From M55B154 sp964345775 (GTDB taxonomy: Bacteria > Spirochaetota > UBA4802 > UB4802), in contig CAYFSO010000080.1 in the NCBI GenBank assembly GCA_964345775.1, forward strand, positions 1 through 14,672: a DNA stretch of 14,672 nt. The letters run 5' to 3'. How positions within the stretch are numbered: the stretch's first letter is position 1; each line of letters opens with the position of its first letter. The notes below the pieces were generated by a model. It saw nothing but the letters and a program-made list of their open reading frames with translations, ran no database searches and was not told the origin of the DNA. A program made the position numbers and the translations under genes. Shown here piece by piece: positions 7,598-14,238 of the stretch.

Positions 7598-7933
7598 TTA
7601 CTTTGCAGTTCCATGATCCGGGTGGGAATAATAATAGGCGTTTATGCTTCTTTGCTCAATTTCACTCTTTTCGGTAAACTTGATGAAACTGCTTACTATA
7701 TTCGAAAGCGGCCCGCGGGCGGGCAGCAATCCCAGGTTTTTGATCTTGTTTTCAATGGCCTTGTAATTTATCAGTTGAAGATCATACGACACCTTAATTC
7801 TTCCCCTGTCAGGGTTCATGTTCACACTGTTTATACCCAGCAGGCTGTTAAGCACATGCCTGAGTTTTTTCCTCTGTGATTCGTTGATCCTTCCCCTTAA
7901 TAAAAATGTATGTGATCGCTTTATATCTCGCAT
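7598..7933 (-). CDS. Small HMA-fold-like protein lacking the CxxC metal site
   Basis: This 111-residue soluble protein has a region (about residues 8-70) that follows the beta-alpha-beta-beta-alpha-beta pattern of heavy-metal-associated (HMA) domains. It shows strand TFLLRGRI, helix QRKKLRHVLNSLLGI, then INSVNMNPDRGRIKVSYD, a second helix YKAIENKIKNLG and a short end LLPAR. The metal-binding CxxC that normally follows the first strand is replaced by GRINESQ, and the protein has no cysteine at all. The C-terminal 40 residues form a different tail ending YYYSHPDHGTAK, with two histidines. ATG 7933 was chosen because GAGAGGT (7940-7946) lies 6 nt upstream; an in-frame TTG at 7972 has no such site. 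It has its own promoter and terminator. It may be a regulator, a chaperone-like domain or a non-metal HMA relative; function is unknown. Confidence 0.72.
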   Translation of the reverse strand: MRDIKRSHTFLLRGRINESQRKKLRHVLNSLLGINSVNMNPDRGRIKVSYDLQLINYKAIENKIKNLGLLPARGPLSNIVSSFIKFTEKSEIEQRSINAYYYSHPDHGTAK

Positions 7934-7939
7934 GATTGT

Positions 7940-7946
7940 ACCTCTC
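7940..7946 (-). promoter_or_regulatory. Ribosome binding site fixing the start of the HMA-like gene
   Basis: GAGAGGT on the minus strand lies 6 nt before ATG 7933. It favours this ATG over the upstream in-frame TTG at 7972. Confidence 0.75.
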
Positions 7947-8006
7947 TCTATTCTGTATTTTTTAGTTTTCAATGAACGAAAATACTTCCGGGTGATCTTA
8001 TTTGAG

Positions 8007-8035
8007 TATATACTACTAATATAGAACTACAGCAA
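8007..8035 (-). promoter_or_regulatory. Candidate promoter of the HMA-like gene
   Basis: On the minus strand, TTGCTG (8030-8035) precedes TATATA (8007-8012) with a 17-bp spacer. A second in-phase -10 choice, TATACT, overlaps it. The leader would be about 65 nt. Confidence 0.45.
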
Positions 8036-8180
8036 ATGAAAATCAATAAATTTATTAAATAATTATATTCTATATGCAAATTTATTATTTACCGGCTGAA
8101 TTCCTACTTTGCTATACATGAATAAGTACCATTTATTTAAACGGTGTTACAAAAGATACGGCATTTTATAGTCATTGTTG

Positions 8181-8210
8181 TTGCCCAATTATAAAAAATA
8201 TGCATATTAT
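8181..8210 (+). promoter_or_regulatory. Candidate promoter of the glucosyl-3-phosphoglycerate synthase-like gene
   Basis: TTGCCC (8181-8186) is followed after 18 bp by TATTAT (8205-8210), about 36 bp before the start codon. The -10 is a good match and the -35 is fair. Confidence 0.42.
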
Positions 8211-8246
8211 AGGTAGACTTTGATAATCAATTGGCGAGGGTAAAAA

Positions 8247-9206
8247 ATGGCATCAATATCTTTATTTGATTCGAAAGATCTTACCAGGAATGATGTAGAG
8301 AATTTGAAAGGTAACAGCTCCATATACGTGGTGTTTTCTACCTTTGGAGAAAGGGAAGCATCACTCATATACGACAAGATATCCCTTCTGAAAAACCAGC
8401 TTGGAGACCTGGTTGATACCATCTACCTTTCACACAGGCGGGCTGGTGATTCAGAGGAACGTACTGAAAAGATGGCACTTGAGGCAGACCCCGGTGCTGA
8501 AATTCTCATATGCAATACGTTGAAGGTCCCCGACATGGGCGAGGAGAAGGGGAAGGGGGCCGATATGCGAAGGGCTCTCTATCATATAAATACAACAAGG
8601 GTAAAGAATGATCCCCGGGATCATATTGTGGTATTCCTCGATGCCGACGTGGTACCGCAGCATTTCGGGGTACATTTTGTAACAGGGCTGGCTGGTGCAG
8701 TATTGAAAGGGTACGATTTCGCGAAAGCCAGTTTCTGGAGGGAAATGGGAAGGGTAAAGAAATATGTTGCACAGCCTCTTTTTTCCGTGCTGGATCATCC
8801 TGGATTGAAAGGCCTTTCCAGTCTTGCGTATCCACTCTCAGGCGAGGTTGGCGGAACAGTGGAGTTCTTCAACAGTGTTCATTTCTGGCAGATATACGGT
8901 GTTGAAACTGGAATAAACATTGATGCAAATATGGGCAATTTCAGGGTGGCGGACGTGAATCTTGGCCTGTATGATCATGAACACCACGGGGACCTGGGAA
9001 TACAGAAGATGTCTTTTGGGATTATCCGAACATTCATTCGCCAGTGTGTTGATTACGGTATACTTGAATTAAAGGACGGGGCGAAGATCAGCGATATCTT
9101 CAGGGCATCGTATATCGATGAGAACGCACAGCGGCAGGAGATGGAATTCAACCTCGAGGAGGAAAAATACCAGCCACTGAAAAATACTTTAACACAGCCA
9201 CACTAA
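8247..9206 (+). CDS. gpgS: GT81-type glucosyl-3-phosphoglycerate synthase homologue
   Basis: This 319-residue cytoplasmic GT-A fold glycosyltransferase should transfer glucose from a nucleotide sugar to 3-phosphoglycerate, a step to glucosylglycerate or its oligomers. Those products act as compatible solutes or polysaccharide primers. Motifs match mycobacterial GpgS in order: GKGADMRRAL (102-111, cf. GKGEALWRSL), the metal/UDP-binding VVFLDADVV (128-136), FAKASFWREMGRV (158-170), QPLFSVL then YPLSGEVGG (195-203, cf. PLGGEYA), YGVETGINID (217-226) and VNLGLYDHEHH (237-247). The catalytic-loop histidine (H244) is conserved. The N terminus departs from GpgS, with STFGEREASL where the family has PALDEEDTI. 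GAGGG at 8236-8240, 6 nt upstream, supports the start. No phosphatase (GpgP) gene is in the window. Mannosyl-3-phosphoglycerate synthase or another GT81/GT2 donor specificity remains possible. The gene converges on the second chemoreceptor with 43 bp between stops and no terminator seen. Confidence 0.82.
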   Translation: MASISLFDSKDLTRNDVENLKGNSSIYVVFSTFGEREASLIYDKISLLKNQLGDLVDTIYLSHRRAGDSEERTEKMALEADPGAEILICNTLKVPDMGEEKGKGADMRRALYHINTTRVKNDPRDHIVVFLDADVVPQHFGVHFVTGLAGAVLKGYDFAKASFWREMGRVKKYVAQPLFSVLDHPGLKGLSSLAYPLSGEVGGTVEFFNSVHFWQIYGVETGINIDANMGNFRVADVNLGLYDHEHHGDLGIQKMSFGIIRTFIRQCVDYGILELKDGAKISDIFRASYIDENAQRQEMEFNLEEEKYQPLKNTLTQPH

Positions 9207-9249
9207 GATACTAAGGTTTCCGTTTCTCTGTACCGCAGTGGTCAATCCT

Positions 9250-11373
9250 CTATTCTTTCACCAGCGAACGGAGTATATCGATGCGTGCTGAGAGGGTGTC
9301 AAGGGACTCCGAGAGAGAGTCTGACTTTTCGGTTACCGTTCCGGTTATCTCCACAAGCTGTTCTATTGAGTTGGTGACCTCGTTGATCGTTATCTTTTCT
9401 TCGCTTGTGGCGGTAGTAATGCTTGATGAACCCGTGAGGATCTTCTGCATGTTCTGTTCAATGGTGCCGGTTAGTGTTTCCTGGGAAATGCAAAGGTCAA
9501 GTATTGAATCTATTCCCTTGTTCACGTTATTGACCGCGGTCTCCACCTCGTTTATGGAGTTGCTTGATCTAATAATGAGTTCTGTTTCGTTCTCAATGTC
9601 AGACACCGTATCCAGGAGAATTGACTGTATTGACTTTGACTGTTCAATGGAACGTTCGGCAAGTTTGCCAATCTCGTCGGCAACAACGGCAAACCCCCGT
9701 CCGTATTCACCGGCCCGTGCAGCCTCGATGGAGGCATTGAGTGAGAGCAGGTTGGTCTTTTCTGCGATGTCATTGATGATCTCGGTTATTTCGCGAATAT
9801 TCCCGGATGAACTCTTGATCTTTTCCATGCCATTACGCACCTCGTCCAACTGTGTCCGTGTCTCCGAGGTCTGCCCCTGGCTCTGGAAACTCAGGTTAAC
9901 CGCATCCTTGGCGGCGGCAGTAATATCGCTTATACCGTTTATGTAGCCCATCAACAGTTCCTTGTTGTCCTTGATCACGCTGTCCTGCTCACTGGCATTA
10001 CTGGCGATCATGTCAACACTTGAGGCAAATTCCTCCATGGCGGCGGTGGTTTCTTCAAGGTTGCTGCCCTGGTCGTTCATCCTGTTCTGCAGTTCAATGG
10101 CGGTTTCTTTAACGGACGACGAAAAAGATGTCAGTTCGTCAATGGACTCTTTTACTTTCTCGATAATTGCACGCAGGTTTTTGTTCGTTTCCTCGATGTA
10201 TTTTTGCGAATCGGCAAGATCCTGTGTCATCTTGGTTGCCCGCATGGAAAGGACGGCCCCAAAGGCGATAATGAATCCAGGGTATCCAAGGTTCATCCAG
10301 TAATAGTTGGAGAATATCACCCCTGAAACGCTCAATGAGTCATGTCCGATACATACCATGATAAGTATGTATCCCGTCAGAAGGGCACCTGATCCCCTGA
10401 TCCCCCTGAGCATTCCCCGTATTATCAGTATACCCCAGATAAGCTGCACGATGAGCCCGAATCCACCTATTACCTGGAAACGCCACCCGGTTACGGGATC
10501 ATCCACGGTGGCACTCAGGCTCACTATCATGGTTATAACCGTGAGGGCAGTTAGTATCAACCGAACTATCTTGCTGGTACCTTCAAGAATGCGTTCTATG
10601 AAAAAGAACATGAGAAGGGCTTCAAGTGAAAGCAGGGCGTAGAAGAACTTATCATGAGTATTATAATCCATGATAAAGAATTCCGGAAGATAGAAATGCA
10701 TGGCGAGAAAATACCAGATCAATGATATTATGGCAAAATAAAGGGTGATGAGGTCACGTGTTTTAAAATAGAAGAAAAATGTGACAATACTGAGAATTAA
10801 AGAGAGAAAACCCGTTGCCAGGGCTATGTATTCTGCCATAAAACGCCTGAAGAAGGTGATGATCTTCGCATCTTCAACTGAAGTTATCAGCGGTTCACCA
10901 TTGTATTCAGCATTTTGATTGCTGAATACACGTATAGCGATTGTATTCTCTCCATCAAAATTGATTATACTGTCTGGAATTATATAATACCTGTACCTGT
11001 TAAAATTCGAATTAAAATCCGGGTATTCACTGCCGGCAGATCCTATCCTGTAACCGTTGAAATAGGTATCTTCCACGTCCCATATCTTACCCAGGGTAAA
11101 AGCATTATGACGGCTGCTGAAAGACGAAGAGATGGTTATGGTCTTCCTTAGCCAGAGAGTCTGCCTGCTTTTCCTGTCAGAGAGCTTGCCGGGCAGGTCA
11201 ATGGTATCCCAGCTGCTGTCATCGTAACCGGGTGATCTGAATTCCATGCTGTCATTGCCGGTGATCTTCCAGTCGCGTGCGATATTCATGGTTTCATCGC
11301 TGGTATACGAACACTGCATGAAAAGAGACGATAGTATTATGATCAGTATAATCCGCAGAAATGTTTTATTCAT
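9250..11373 (-). CDS. Chemoreceptor with jelly-roll and 7TMR-DISM-like sensor and MCP signalling domain
   Basis: This is a 707-residue receptor for the chemotaxis array. Residues 1-20 are a hydrophobic leader ending at C21 (SLFMQC), a possible but atypical lipobox. Residues about 30-152 look like the jelly-roll sugar-binding domain of glycoside hydrolase family 2: RDWKITG, SPGYDDSSWDTIDLPG, LWLRKTITI, TYFNGYRIG, then GENTIAIRVF. About seven hydrophobic helices (175-380) follow, resembling the 7TMR-DISM core. The cytoplasmic part (about 385-707) is a long coiled coil with the MCP hairpin tip NLLSLNASIEAARAGEYGRG (541-560) and FAVVADEIGKLAERS. There is no clear HAMP domain. AGGA at 11380-11383, 6 nt upstream, supports the start. 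A carbohydrate-like ligand is an inference from the jelly-roll. The hairpin tip closely matches that of the partial receptor at 1-1219, so both likely join the same array. Confidence 0.93.
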   Translation of the reverse strand: MNKTFLRIILIIILSSLFMQCSYTSDETMNIARDWKITGNDSMEFRSPGYDDSSWDTIDLPGKLSDRKSRQTLWLRKTITISSSFSSRHNAFTLGKIWDVEDTYFNGYRIGSAGSEYPDFNSNFNRYRYYIIPDSIINFDGENTIAIRVFSNQNAEYNGEPLITSVEDAKIITFFRRFMAEYIALATGFLSLILSIVTFFFYFKTRDLITLYFAIISLIWYFLAMHFYLPEFFIMDYNTHDKFFYALLSLEALLMFFFIERILEGTSKIVRLILTALTVITMIVSLSATVDDPVTGWRFQVIGGFGLIVQLIWGILIIRGMLRGIRGSGALLTGYILIMVCIGHDSLSVSGVIFSNYYWMNLGYPGFIIAFGAVLSMRATKMTQDLADSQKYIEETNKNLRAIIEKVKESIDELTSFSSSVKETAIELQNRMNDQGSNLEETTAAMEEFASSVDMIASNASEQDSVIKDNKELLMGYINGISDITAAAKDAVNLSFQSQGQTSETRTQLDEVRNGMEKIKSSSGNIREITEIINDIAEKTNLLSLNASIEAARAGEYGRGFAVVADEIGKLAERSIEQSKSIQSILLDTVSDIENETELIIRSSNSINEVETAVNNVNKGIDSILDLCISQETLTGTIEQNMQKILTGSSSITTATSEEKITINEVTNSIEQLVEITGTVTEKSDSLSESLDTLSARIDILRSLVKE

Positions 11374-11428
11374 GTGATGTCCTGTACTTTATGTTCATTT
11401 TTCATTTGTAATCATGTACCAGGGTTAT

Positions 11429-11457
11429 ATATTATCACTTCAATTTCACCTGTACAA
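11429..11457 (-). promoter_or_regulatory. Candidate promoter of the 7TMR-like chemoreceptor gene
   Basis: On the minus strand, TTGTAC (11452-11457) precedes TAATAT (11429-11434) with an ideal 17-bp spacer. It lies about 55 bp before the start codon and downstream of the acyl-CoA synthetase terminator, so the receptor has its own transcript. Confidence 0.5.
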
Positions 11458-11476
11458 TTATTTTATAAGGCTTATT

Positions 11477-11495
11477 TTCACTTCTCACCCTTCAC
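11477..11495. repeat. Intergenic repeat word, copy 1
   Basis: The minus-strand sequence GTGAAGGGTGAGAAGTGAA matches 17 of 19 bases with the plus-strand word at 13620-13638. Both copies are intergenic, suggesting a dispersed short repeat rather than coding similarity. Confidence 0.4.
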
Positions 11496-11582
11496 TTATC
11501 TGTGCTCATCTACTTATTATTGTTACGGGTAACAGTTATTTGATCCCAAAATTGGAGAGAGTGTTTTATAATAAGTGCAAAT

Positions 11583-11617
11583 AAAAAAGAGGATGCACCG
11601 GGAAATGCATCCTCTTT
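11583..11617 (-). terminator. Rho-independent terminator of the acyl-CoA synthetase gene
   Basis: A perfect 12-bp stem, AAAGAGGATGCA (11586-11597) and TGCATCCTCTTT (11606-11617), encloses an 8-nt loop. On the minus strand the stem ends in a run of six T (11583-11588). It lies 24 bp after the stop codon of the acyl-CoA synthetase gene. Confidence 0.92.
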
Positions 11618-11640
11618 CAAGATGTTCTTATCTATTCTGC

Positions 11641-13317
11641 TTAACCTGCCTGCTTTTTCGTTTTTTCCATTTCCATCTTGCGAAGTTCCTTGCGCAGTAT
11701 TTTGCCCACGCCACTCTTGGGCAGTTCGTCGATGAACTCTATCATCCGCGGAACCTTGTACTTTGCCAGCTTGTCCTTGCAGTAATGTATTATCTCTTCT
11801 TCTGTAAGTGATTCGCCGGGTTTTAGAACTACAAATGCCTTTACAGTCTCGCCCCTGTACTCATCGGGAATACCTACAGCGCAGGCTTCAAGGATAGCGG
11901 GGTGCTCAAAGAGAACTTCATCAATGTCGCGTGGATAAATGTTGTAGCCACCGGCAATGATCATGTCCTTTTTACGGTCTACTATGTAAAAGTACCCGTT
12001 TTCATCGAGCTTGCCGATATCTCCCGTGTACAGCCAGCCGTTTTTAAGGGTTTTAGCGGTTTCATCCGGCATATTATAGTACCCTGTCATCACCTGTGGT
12101 CCCTTGATGATCACTTCACCTTCCTCGTCGGGTCCCACGTCACGGGTTCCCTCTTCCAGGTCCACCAGCCTTATTTCTGTATCCGGAACCGGCAGGCCTA
12201 TGGATCCCGCCCTGGTTTCACCACCATATGGGTTTATGGTTGCCACCGGAGATGTCTCAGAGAGGCCGTATCCTTCACAGATCTGCGCGCCCGTCTTTTC
12301 TTCGAAATCCTTTATTACTTCTAAGGGAAGCGGGGCTGCACCCGAGAAACACCCCTCAATAGAAGAAAGGTCGTATTTCTGAATATTTGGGTGATTGAGT
12401 ACTCCAACATACATGGTGGGTACTGCCGGGTAGAAGTTAACCCTGTATTTTGAAACTGCTTCAAGTATGGCATCAGGTTCGGGACGCGGGATAAGCACGT
12501 CAGTCCATCCCTGCCAGATGCTCAGGTTCATAACCGTGGTTAATCCAAACGAATGGAAGAGTGGGAGTACCCCCAGTTCGGTAAGTTTACCCCTTTCAAA
12601 ACCCGGGAACCATGAAATGATCTGTTGCACGTTGCATGACAGGTTCTTATGCGTCAGCATAACCCCCTTACTGACACCGGTTGTGCCCCCCGTGTACTGA
12701 AGGCTTGCCAGGTCCTCGAACTGTGCCTTGTTGCCGGGGTCATCGTCGGGGTACTTTTTCAACAGGTCTGACCATTCAAACACGTTTTCGGTTTTGGGGA
12801 TCTTGCGGTGTTTGTCCCTGGCGACTATTGGCAGTAACTGTTTTTTGGGAAATGAAAGATGATCGCGTATGTGTGCGATGACGATCTTTTGTACCGGTGT
12901 TTTTGGCATCAGGTCGATCATCCTGGGACCAAGAAGGTCAAGGCATACCAGCACGGTTGATCCGGAGTTGTTGAGCTGGTATTCAAGTTCCCTGTCAGAA
13001 TAGAGAGGGTTGTTCATTACAACCACTGCACCGATCTTCCATGCGGCATAAGATGCAATAACTATCTGTGGTACATTGGGAAGCAGCATTGCAACCTTGT
13101 CGCCTGGCTTTACCCCCATATCGATGAGGGCGTTTGCGAAAATGTTTATCATGGAACGCAGCTGTGTGTAGGTTATTTTGGCATCAACAAAGATAAGCGC
13201 GTCGGTATCAGGGAATTCGTCGCATGTCCGTTCCATTCCGTCTACGACAGTTATCACTTCGTATTTGAGTGACTCTGGAATTCCTGGAGCGTATGATTTT
13301 AACCAGGGTCTTTCCAT
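11641..13317 (-). CDS. Long-chain fatty acid--CoA ligase (AMP-forming acyl-CoA synthetase)
   Basis: This 558-residue adenylate-forming enzyme activates a fatty acid with ATP to an acyl-AMP and then transfers it to CoA. Motifs: P-loop YTGGTTGVSKG (208-218), LPLFHSFGL (251-259), SGAAPLP (325-331), GYGLSETSP (349-357), the hinge region TGD (431-433) and DRKKDMIIAGGYNIYPRDID (447-466), and the C-terminal catalytic lysine K539 in SGVGKILRKEL. The whole FadD-like pattern is present and the length fits FadD (about 560). No membrane segment is seen; such enzymes act at the inner face of the membrane. The start was set at ATG 13317, because AGGAGGT (13323-13329) lies 5 nt upstream; an upstream in-frame extension of 16 codons would read through this site. 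It has a near-consensus promoter and a strong terminator and is a single-gene unit, divergent from the DUF2889 gene. Chain-length preference cannot be told. Confidence 0.93.
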   Translation of the reverse strand: MERPWLKSYAPGIPESLKYEVITVVDGMERTCDEFPDTDALIFVDAKITYTQLRSMINIFANALIDMGVKPGDKVAMLLPNVPQIVIASYAAWKIGAVVVMNNPLYSDRELEYQLNNSGSTVLVCLDLLGPRMIDLMPKTPVQKIVIAHIRDHLSFPKKQLLPIVARDKHRKIPKTENVFEWSDLLKKYPDDDPGNKAQFEDLASLQYTGGTTGVSKGVMLTHKNLSCNVQQIISWFPGFERGKLTELGVLPLFHSFGLTTVMNLSIWQGWTDVLIPRPEPDAILEAVSKYRVNFYPAVPTMYVGVLNHPNIQKYDLSSIEGCFSGAAPLPLEVIKDFEEKTGAQICEGYGLSETSPVATINPYGGETRAGSIGLPVPDTEIRLVDLEEGTRDVGPDEEGEVIIKGPQVMTGYYNMPDETAKTLKNGWLYTGDIGKLDENGYFYIVDRKKDMIIAGGYNIYPRDIDEVLFEHPAILEACAVGIPDEYRGETVKAFVVLKPGESLTEEEIIHYCKDKLAKYKVPRMIEFIDELPKSGVGKILRKELRKMEMEKTKKQAG

Positions 13318-13322
13318 TATGA

Positions 13323-13329
13323 ACCTCCT
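13323..13329 (-). promoter_or_regulatory. Strong Shine-Dalgarno fixing the acyl-CoA synthetase start
   Basis: AGGAGGT on the minus strand lies 5 nt before ATG 13317. It is the best ribosome binding site in the window and rules against the longer reading frame starting at 13365. Confidence 0.88.
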
Positions 13330-13394
13330 GTATATGTATACTTGAGAGAATACGCCGGGGGACATGTATAGATGGGCCTTCTCAGTGTATATAA

Positions 13395-13423
13395 GTATTA
13401 CGACAACAAATGAACAATGTCAA
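13395..13423 (-). promoter_or_regulatory. Near-consensus promoter of the acyl-CoA synthetase gene
   Basis: On the minus strand, a perfect TTGACA (13418-13423) precedes TAATAC (13395-13400) with the optimal 17-bp spacer. The leader would be about 70 nt. This is the strongest promoter match in the window. Confidence 0.65.
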
Positions 13424-13468
13424 TTAAATAATTACATATCACATAAATAATATATTGTTAATTATAAA

Positions 13469-13496
13469 TTGACATTATATGTGCAGGGTTTATAAA
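13469..13496 (+). promoter_or_regulatory. Candidate promoter of the DUF2889 gene
   Basis: A perfect TTGACA (13469-13474) precedes TATAAA (13491-13496) with a 16-bp spacer. Its -35 faces that of the acyl-CoA synthetase promoter across 45 bp of AT-rich DNA. It would give a leader of about 170 nt. Confidence 0.5.
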
Positions 13497-13619
13497 ACTA
13501 TGTTCATACATAATCAATGATGATGACCCATTTCTTTTTTATGCTTGTATGGTTTCTATATTTGCGTATATTTTGATGTAGCTTTTTAACTGCGGGTACA
13601 TGCAGATGGATGCGGATAT

Positions 13620-13644
13620 ATGAAGAGTGAGAAGTGAAGAGTGA
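13620..13644. repeat. Intergenic GA-rich repeat, copy 2, with internal 14-bp period
   Basis: TGAAGAGTGA occurs twice (13621-13630 and 13635-13644), separated by GAAG. The block shares 17 of 19 bases with the reverse complement of 11477-11495. It lies in the leader of the DUF2889 gene. Confidence 0.45.
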
Positions 13645-13674
13645 AAATCTCAATGAATAAAGCGGGATAATACT

Positions 13675-14238
13675 ATGAGTTTGAAAGAATATTGCAGCGG
13701 TGAGCGGGTGCATCAAAGACATATCCTGATAGACACATACAGGTATGATGGTGAAGAAGAGGCGGTTGTACTTGAAGGAAAGCTTCTTGAAGACAGGTTG
13801 CAGCATTATTACCTGACTACCGGTGAGAAACGTGATCCGGGACCATTGCATCATATGACCATACGTATGCTGGTATCGGGTACTGAGCTCTTGATAAAAG
13901 AAATAGAAGTAGAGATGAACGAAGTGCCCAGGGAAGAATGCGGGGAGACTGCAATATTCATGGAAAAGGTCAGGGGTATGAAGATTGGACCCGGTTTTTC
14001 CAAAAGGATCAGGGATATGCTTGGAGGAGTAAAGGGATGCGCTCACCTGGTAGCGCTTCTGCTTGCAATGGCACCCGCGGTGGTACAGGGGTTCTGGGCG
14101 CACAGGGCCCGTAAACCAGTTTCGGGAGAGTTTAAAGAAGGCGGCAGGATGGTGAAGTACCTTGAAAATACCTGTTACGTGTGGCGTTCTGATGGACCTA
14201 TGATGGAGAGGCTCAGGAAGATGAATGAGTATACTTGA
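13675..14238 (+). CDS. DUF2889 family protein
   Basis: This 187-residue protein of unknown function shows the pattern of DUF2889. An early H-x-R (H13, R15) precedes a strand-rich segment with YRYDGEEEAVVLEGKLLED (23-41). PLHHM (57-61) corresponds to the family's P-x-HDM. ELLIKEIEVEMNEVPREEC (71-89) ends in a conserved cysteine, and GGVKGCAHL (117-125) corresponds to the family's GGxxGCTHL. Histidines and cysteines at these positions could bind a metal, which is inference. No signal peptide is seen; residues 123-140 are moderately hydrophobic but are probably a core helix. The ribosome site is weak (GGGA at 13664-13667). A 5-codon reading frame (13653-13670) ends 4 nt before the ATG and might couple translation. 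It is divergent from the acyl-CoA synthetase gene, and the shared control region hints at a related metabolic role. Confidence 0.8.
   Translation: MSLKEYCSGERVHQRHILIDTYRYDGEEEAVVLEGKLLEDRLQHYYLTTGEKRDPGPLHHMTIRMLVSGTELLIKEIEVEMNEVPREECGETAIFMEKVRGMKIGPGFSKRIRDMLGGVKGCAHLVALLLAMAPAVVQGFWAHRARKPVSGEFKEGGRMVKYLENTCYVWRSDGPMMERLRKMNEYT

Larger units (their letters stand above)
7934..8246. other. Divergent intergenic region, AT-rich, two opposed promoters
   Basis: These 313 bp separate the HMA-like gene (minus) from the glycosyltransferase gene (plus). It carries one candidate promoter in each direction. The stretch between them (about 8036-8180) is very AT-rich, with an AT-only palindrome at 8045-8056. 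No small gene or structured RNA was recognised. Confidence 0.6.
13318..13674. other. Divergent intergenic region between acyl-CoA synthetase and DUF2889 genes
   Basis: These 357 bp contain back-to-back promoters with TTGACA -35 boxes and an AT-rich centre. The right-hand part is a leader of about 170 nt for the DUF2889 gene, holding a short GA-rich repeat and a 5-codon reading frame (13653-13670). No larger gene was found in it. Confidence 0.6.

Noticed and set aside
9207..9249. Terminator between the convergent glycosyltransferase and chemoreceptor genes
   Set aside because: No stem with a T-tract could be found in the 43 bp.
9281..9946. A 221-codon serine-rich plus-strand open frame
   Set aside because: It is the antisense of the MCP signalling domain; the skewed composition is a shadow of the coiled-coil codons.
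13337..13348. 12-base word GTATACTTGAGA shared with the end of the DUF2889 gene
   Set aside because: One of the copies is coding, and several shared 12-mers are expected by chance in a window of this size.
13504..14103. A 199-codon minus-strand open frame
   Set aside because: It is antisense to the DUF2889 gene, whose conserved motifs are on the plus strand, and it has no recognisable features.
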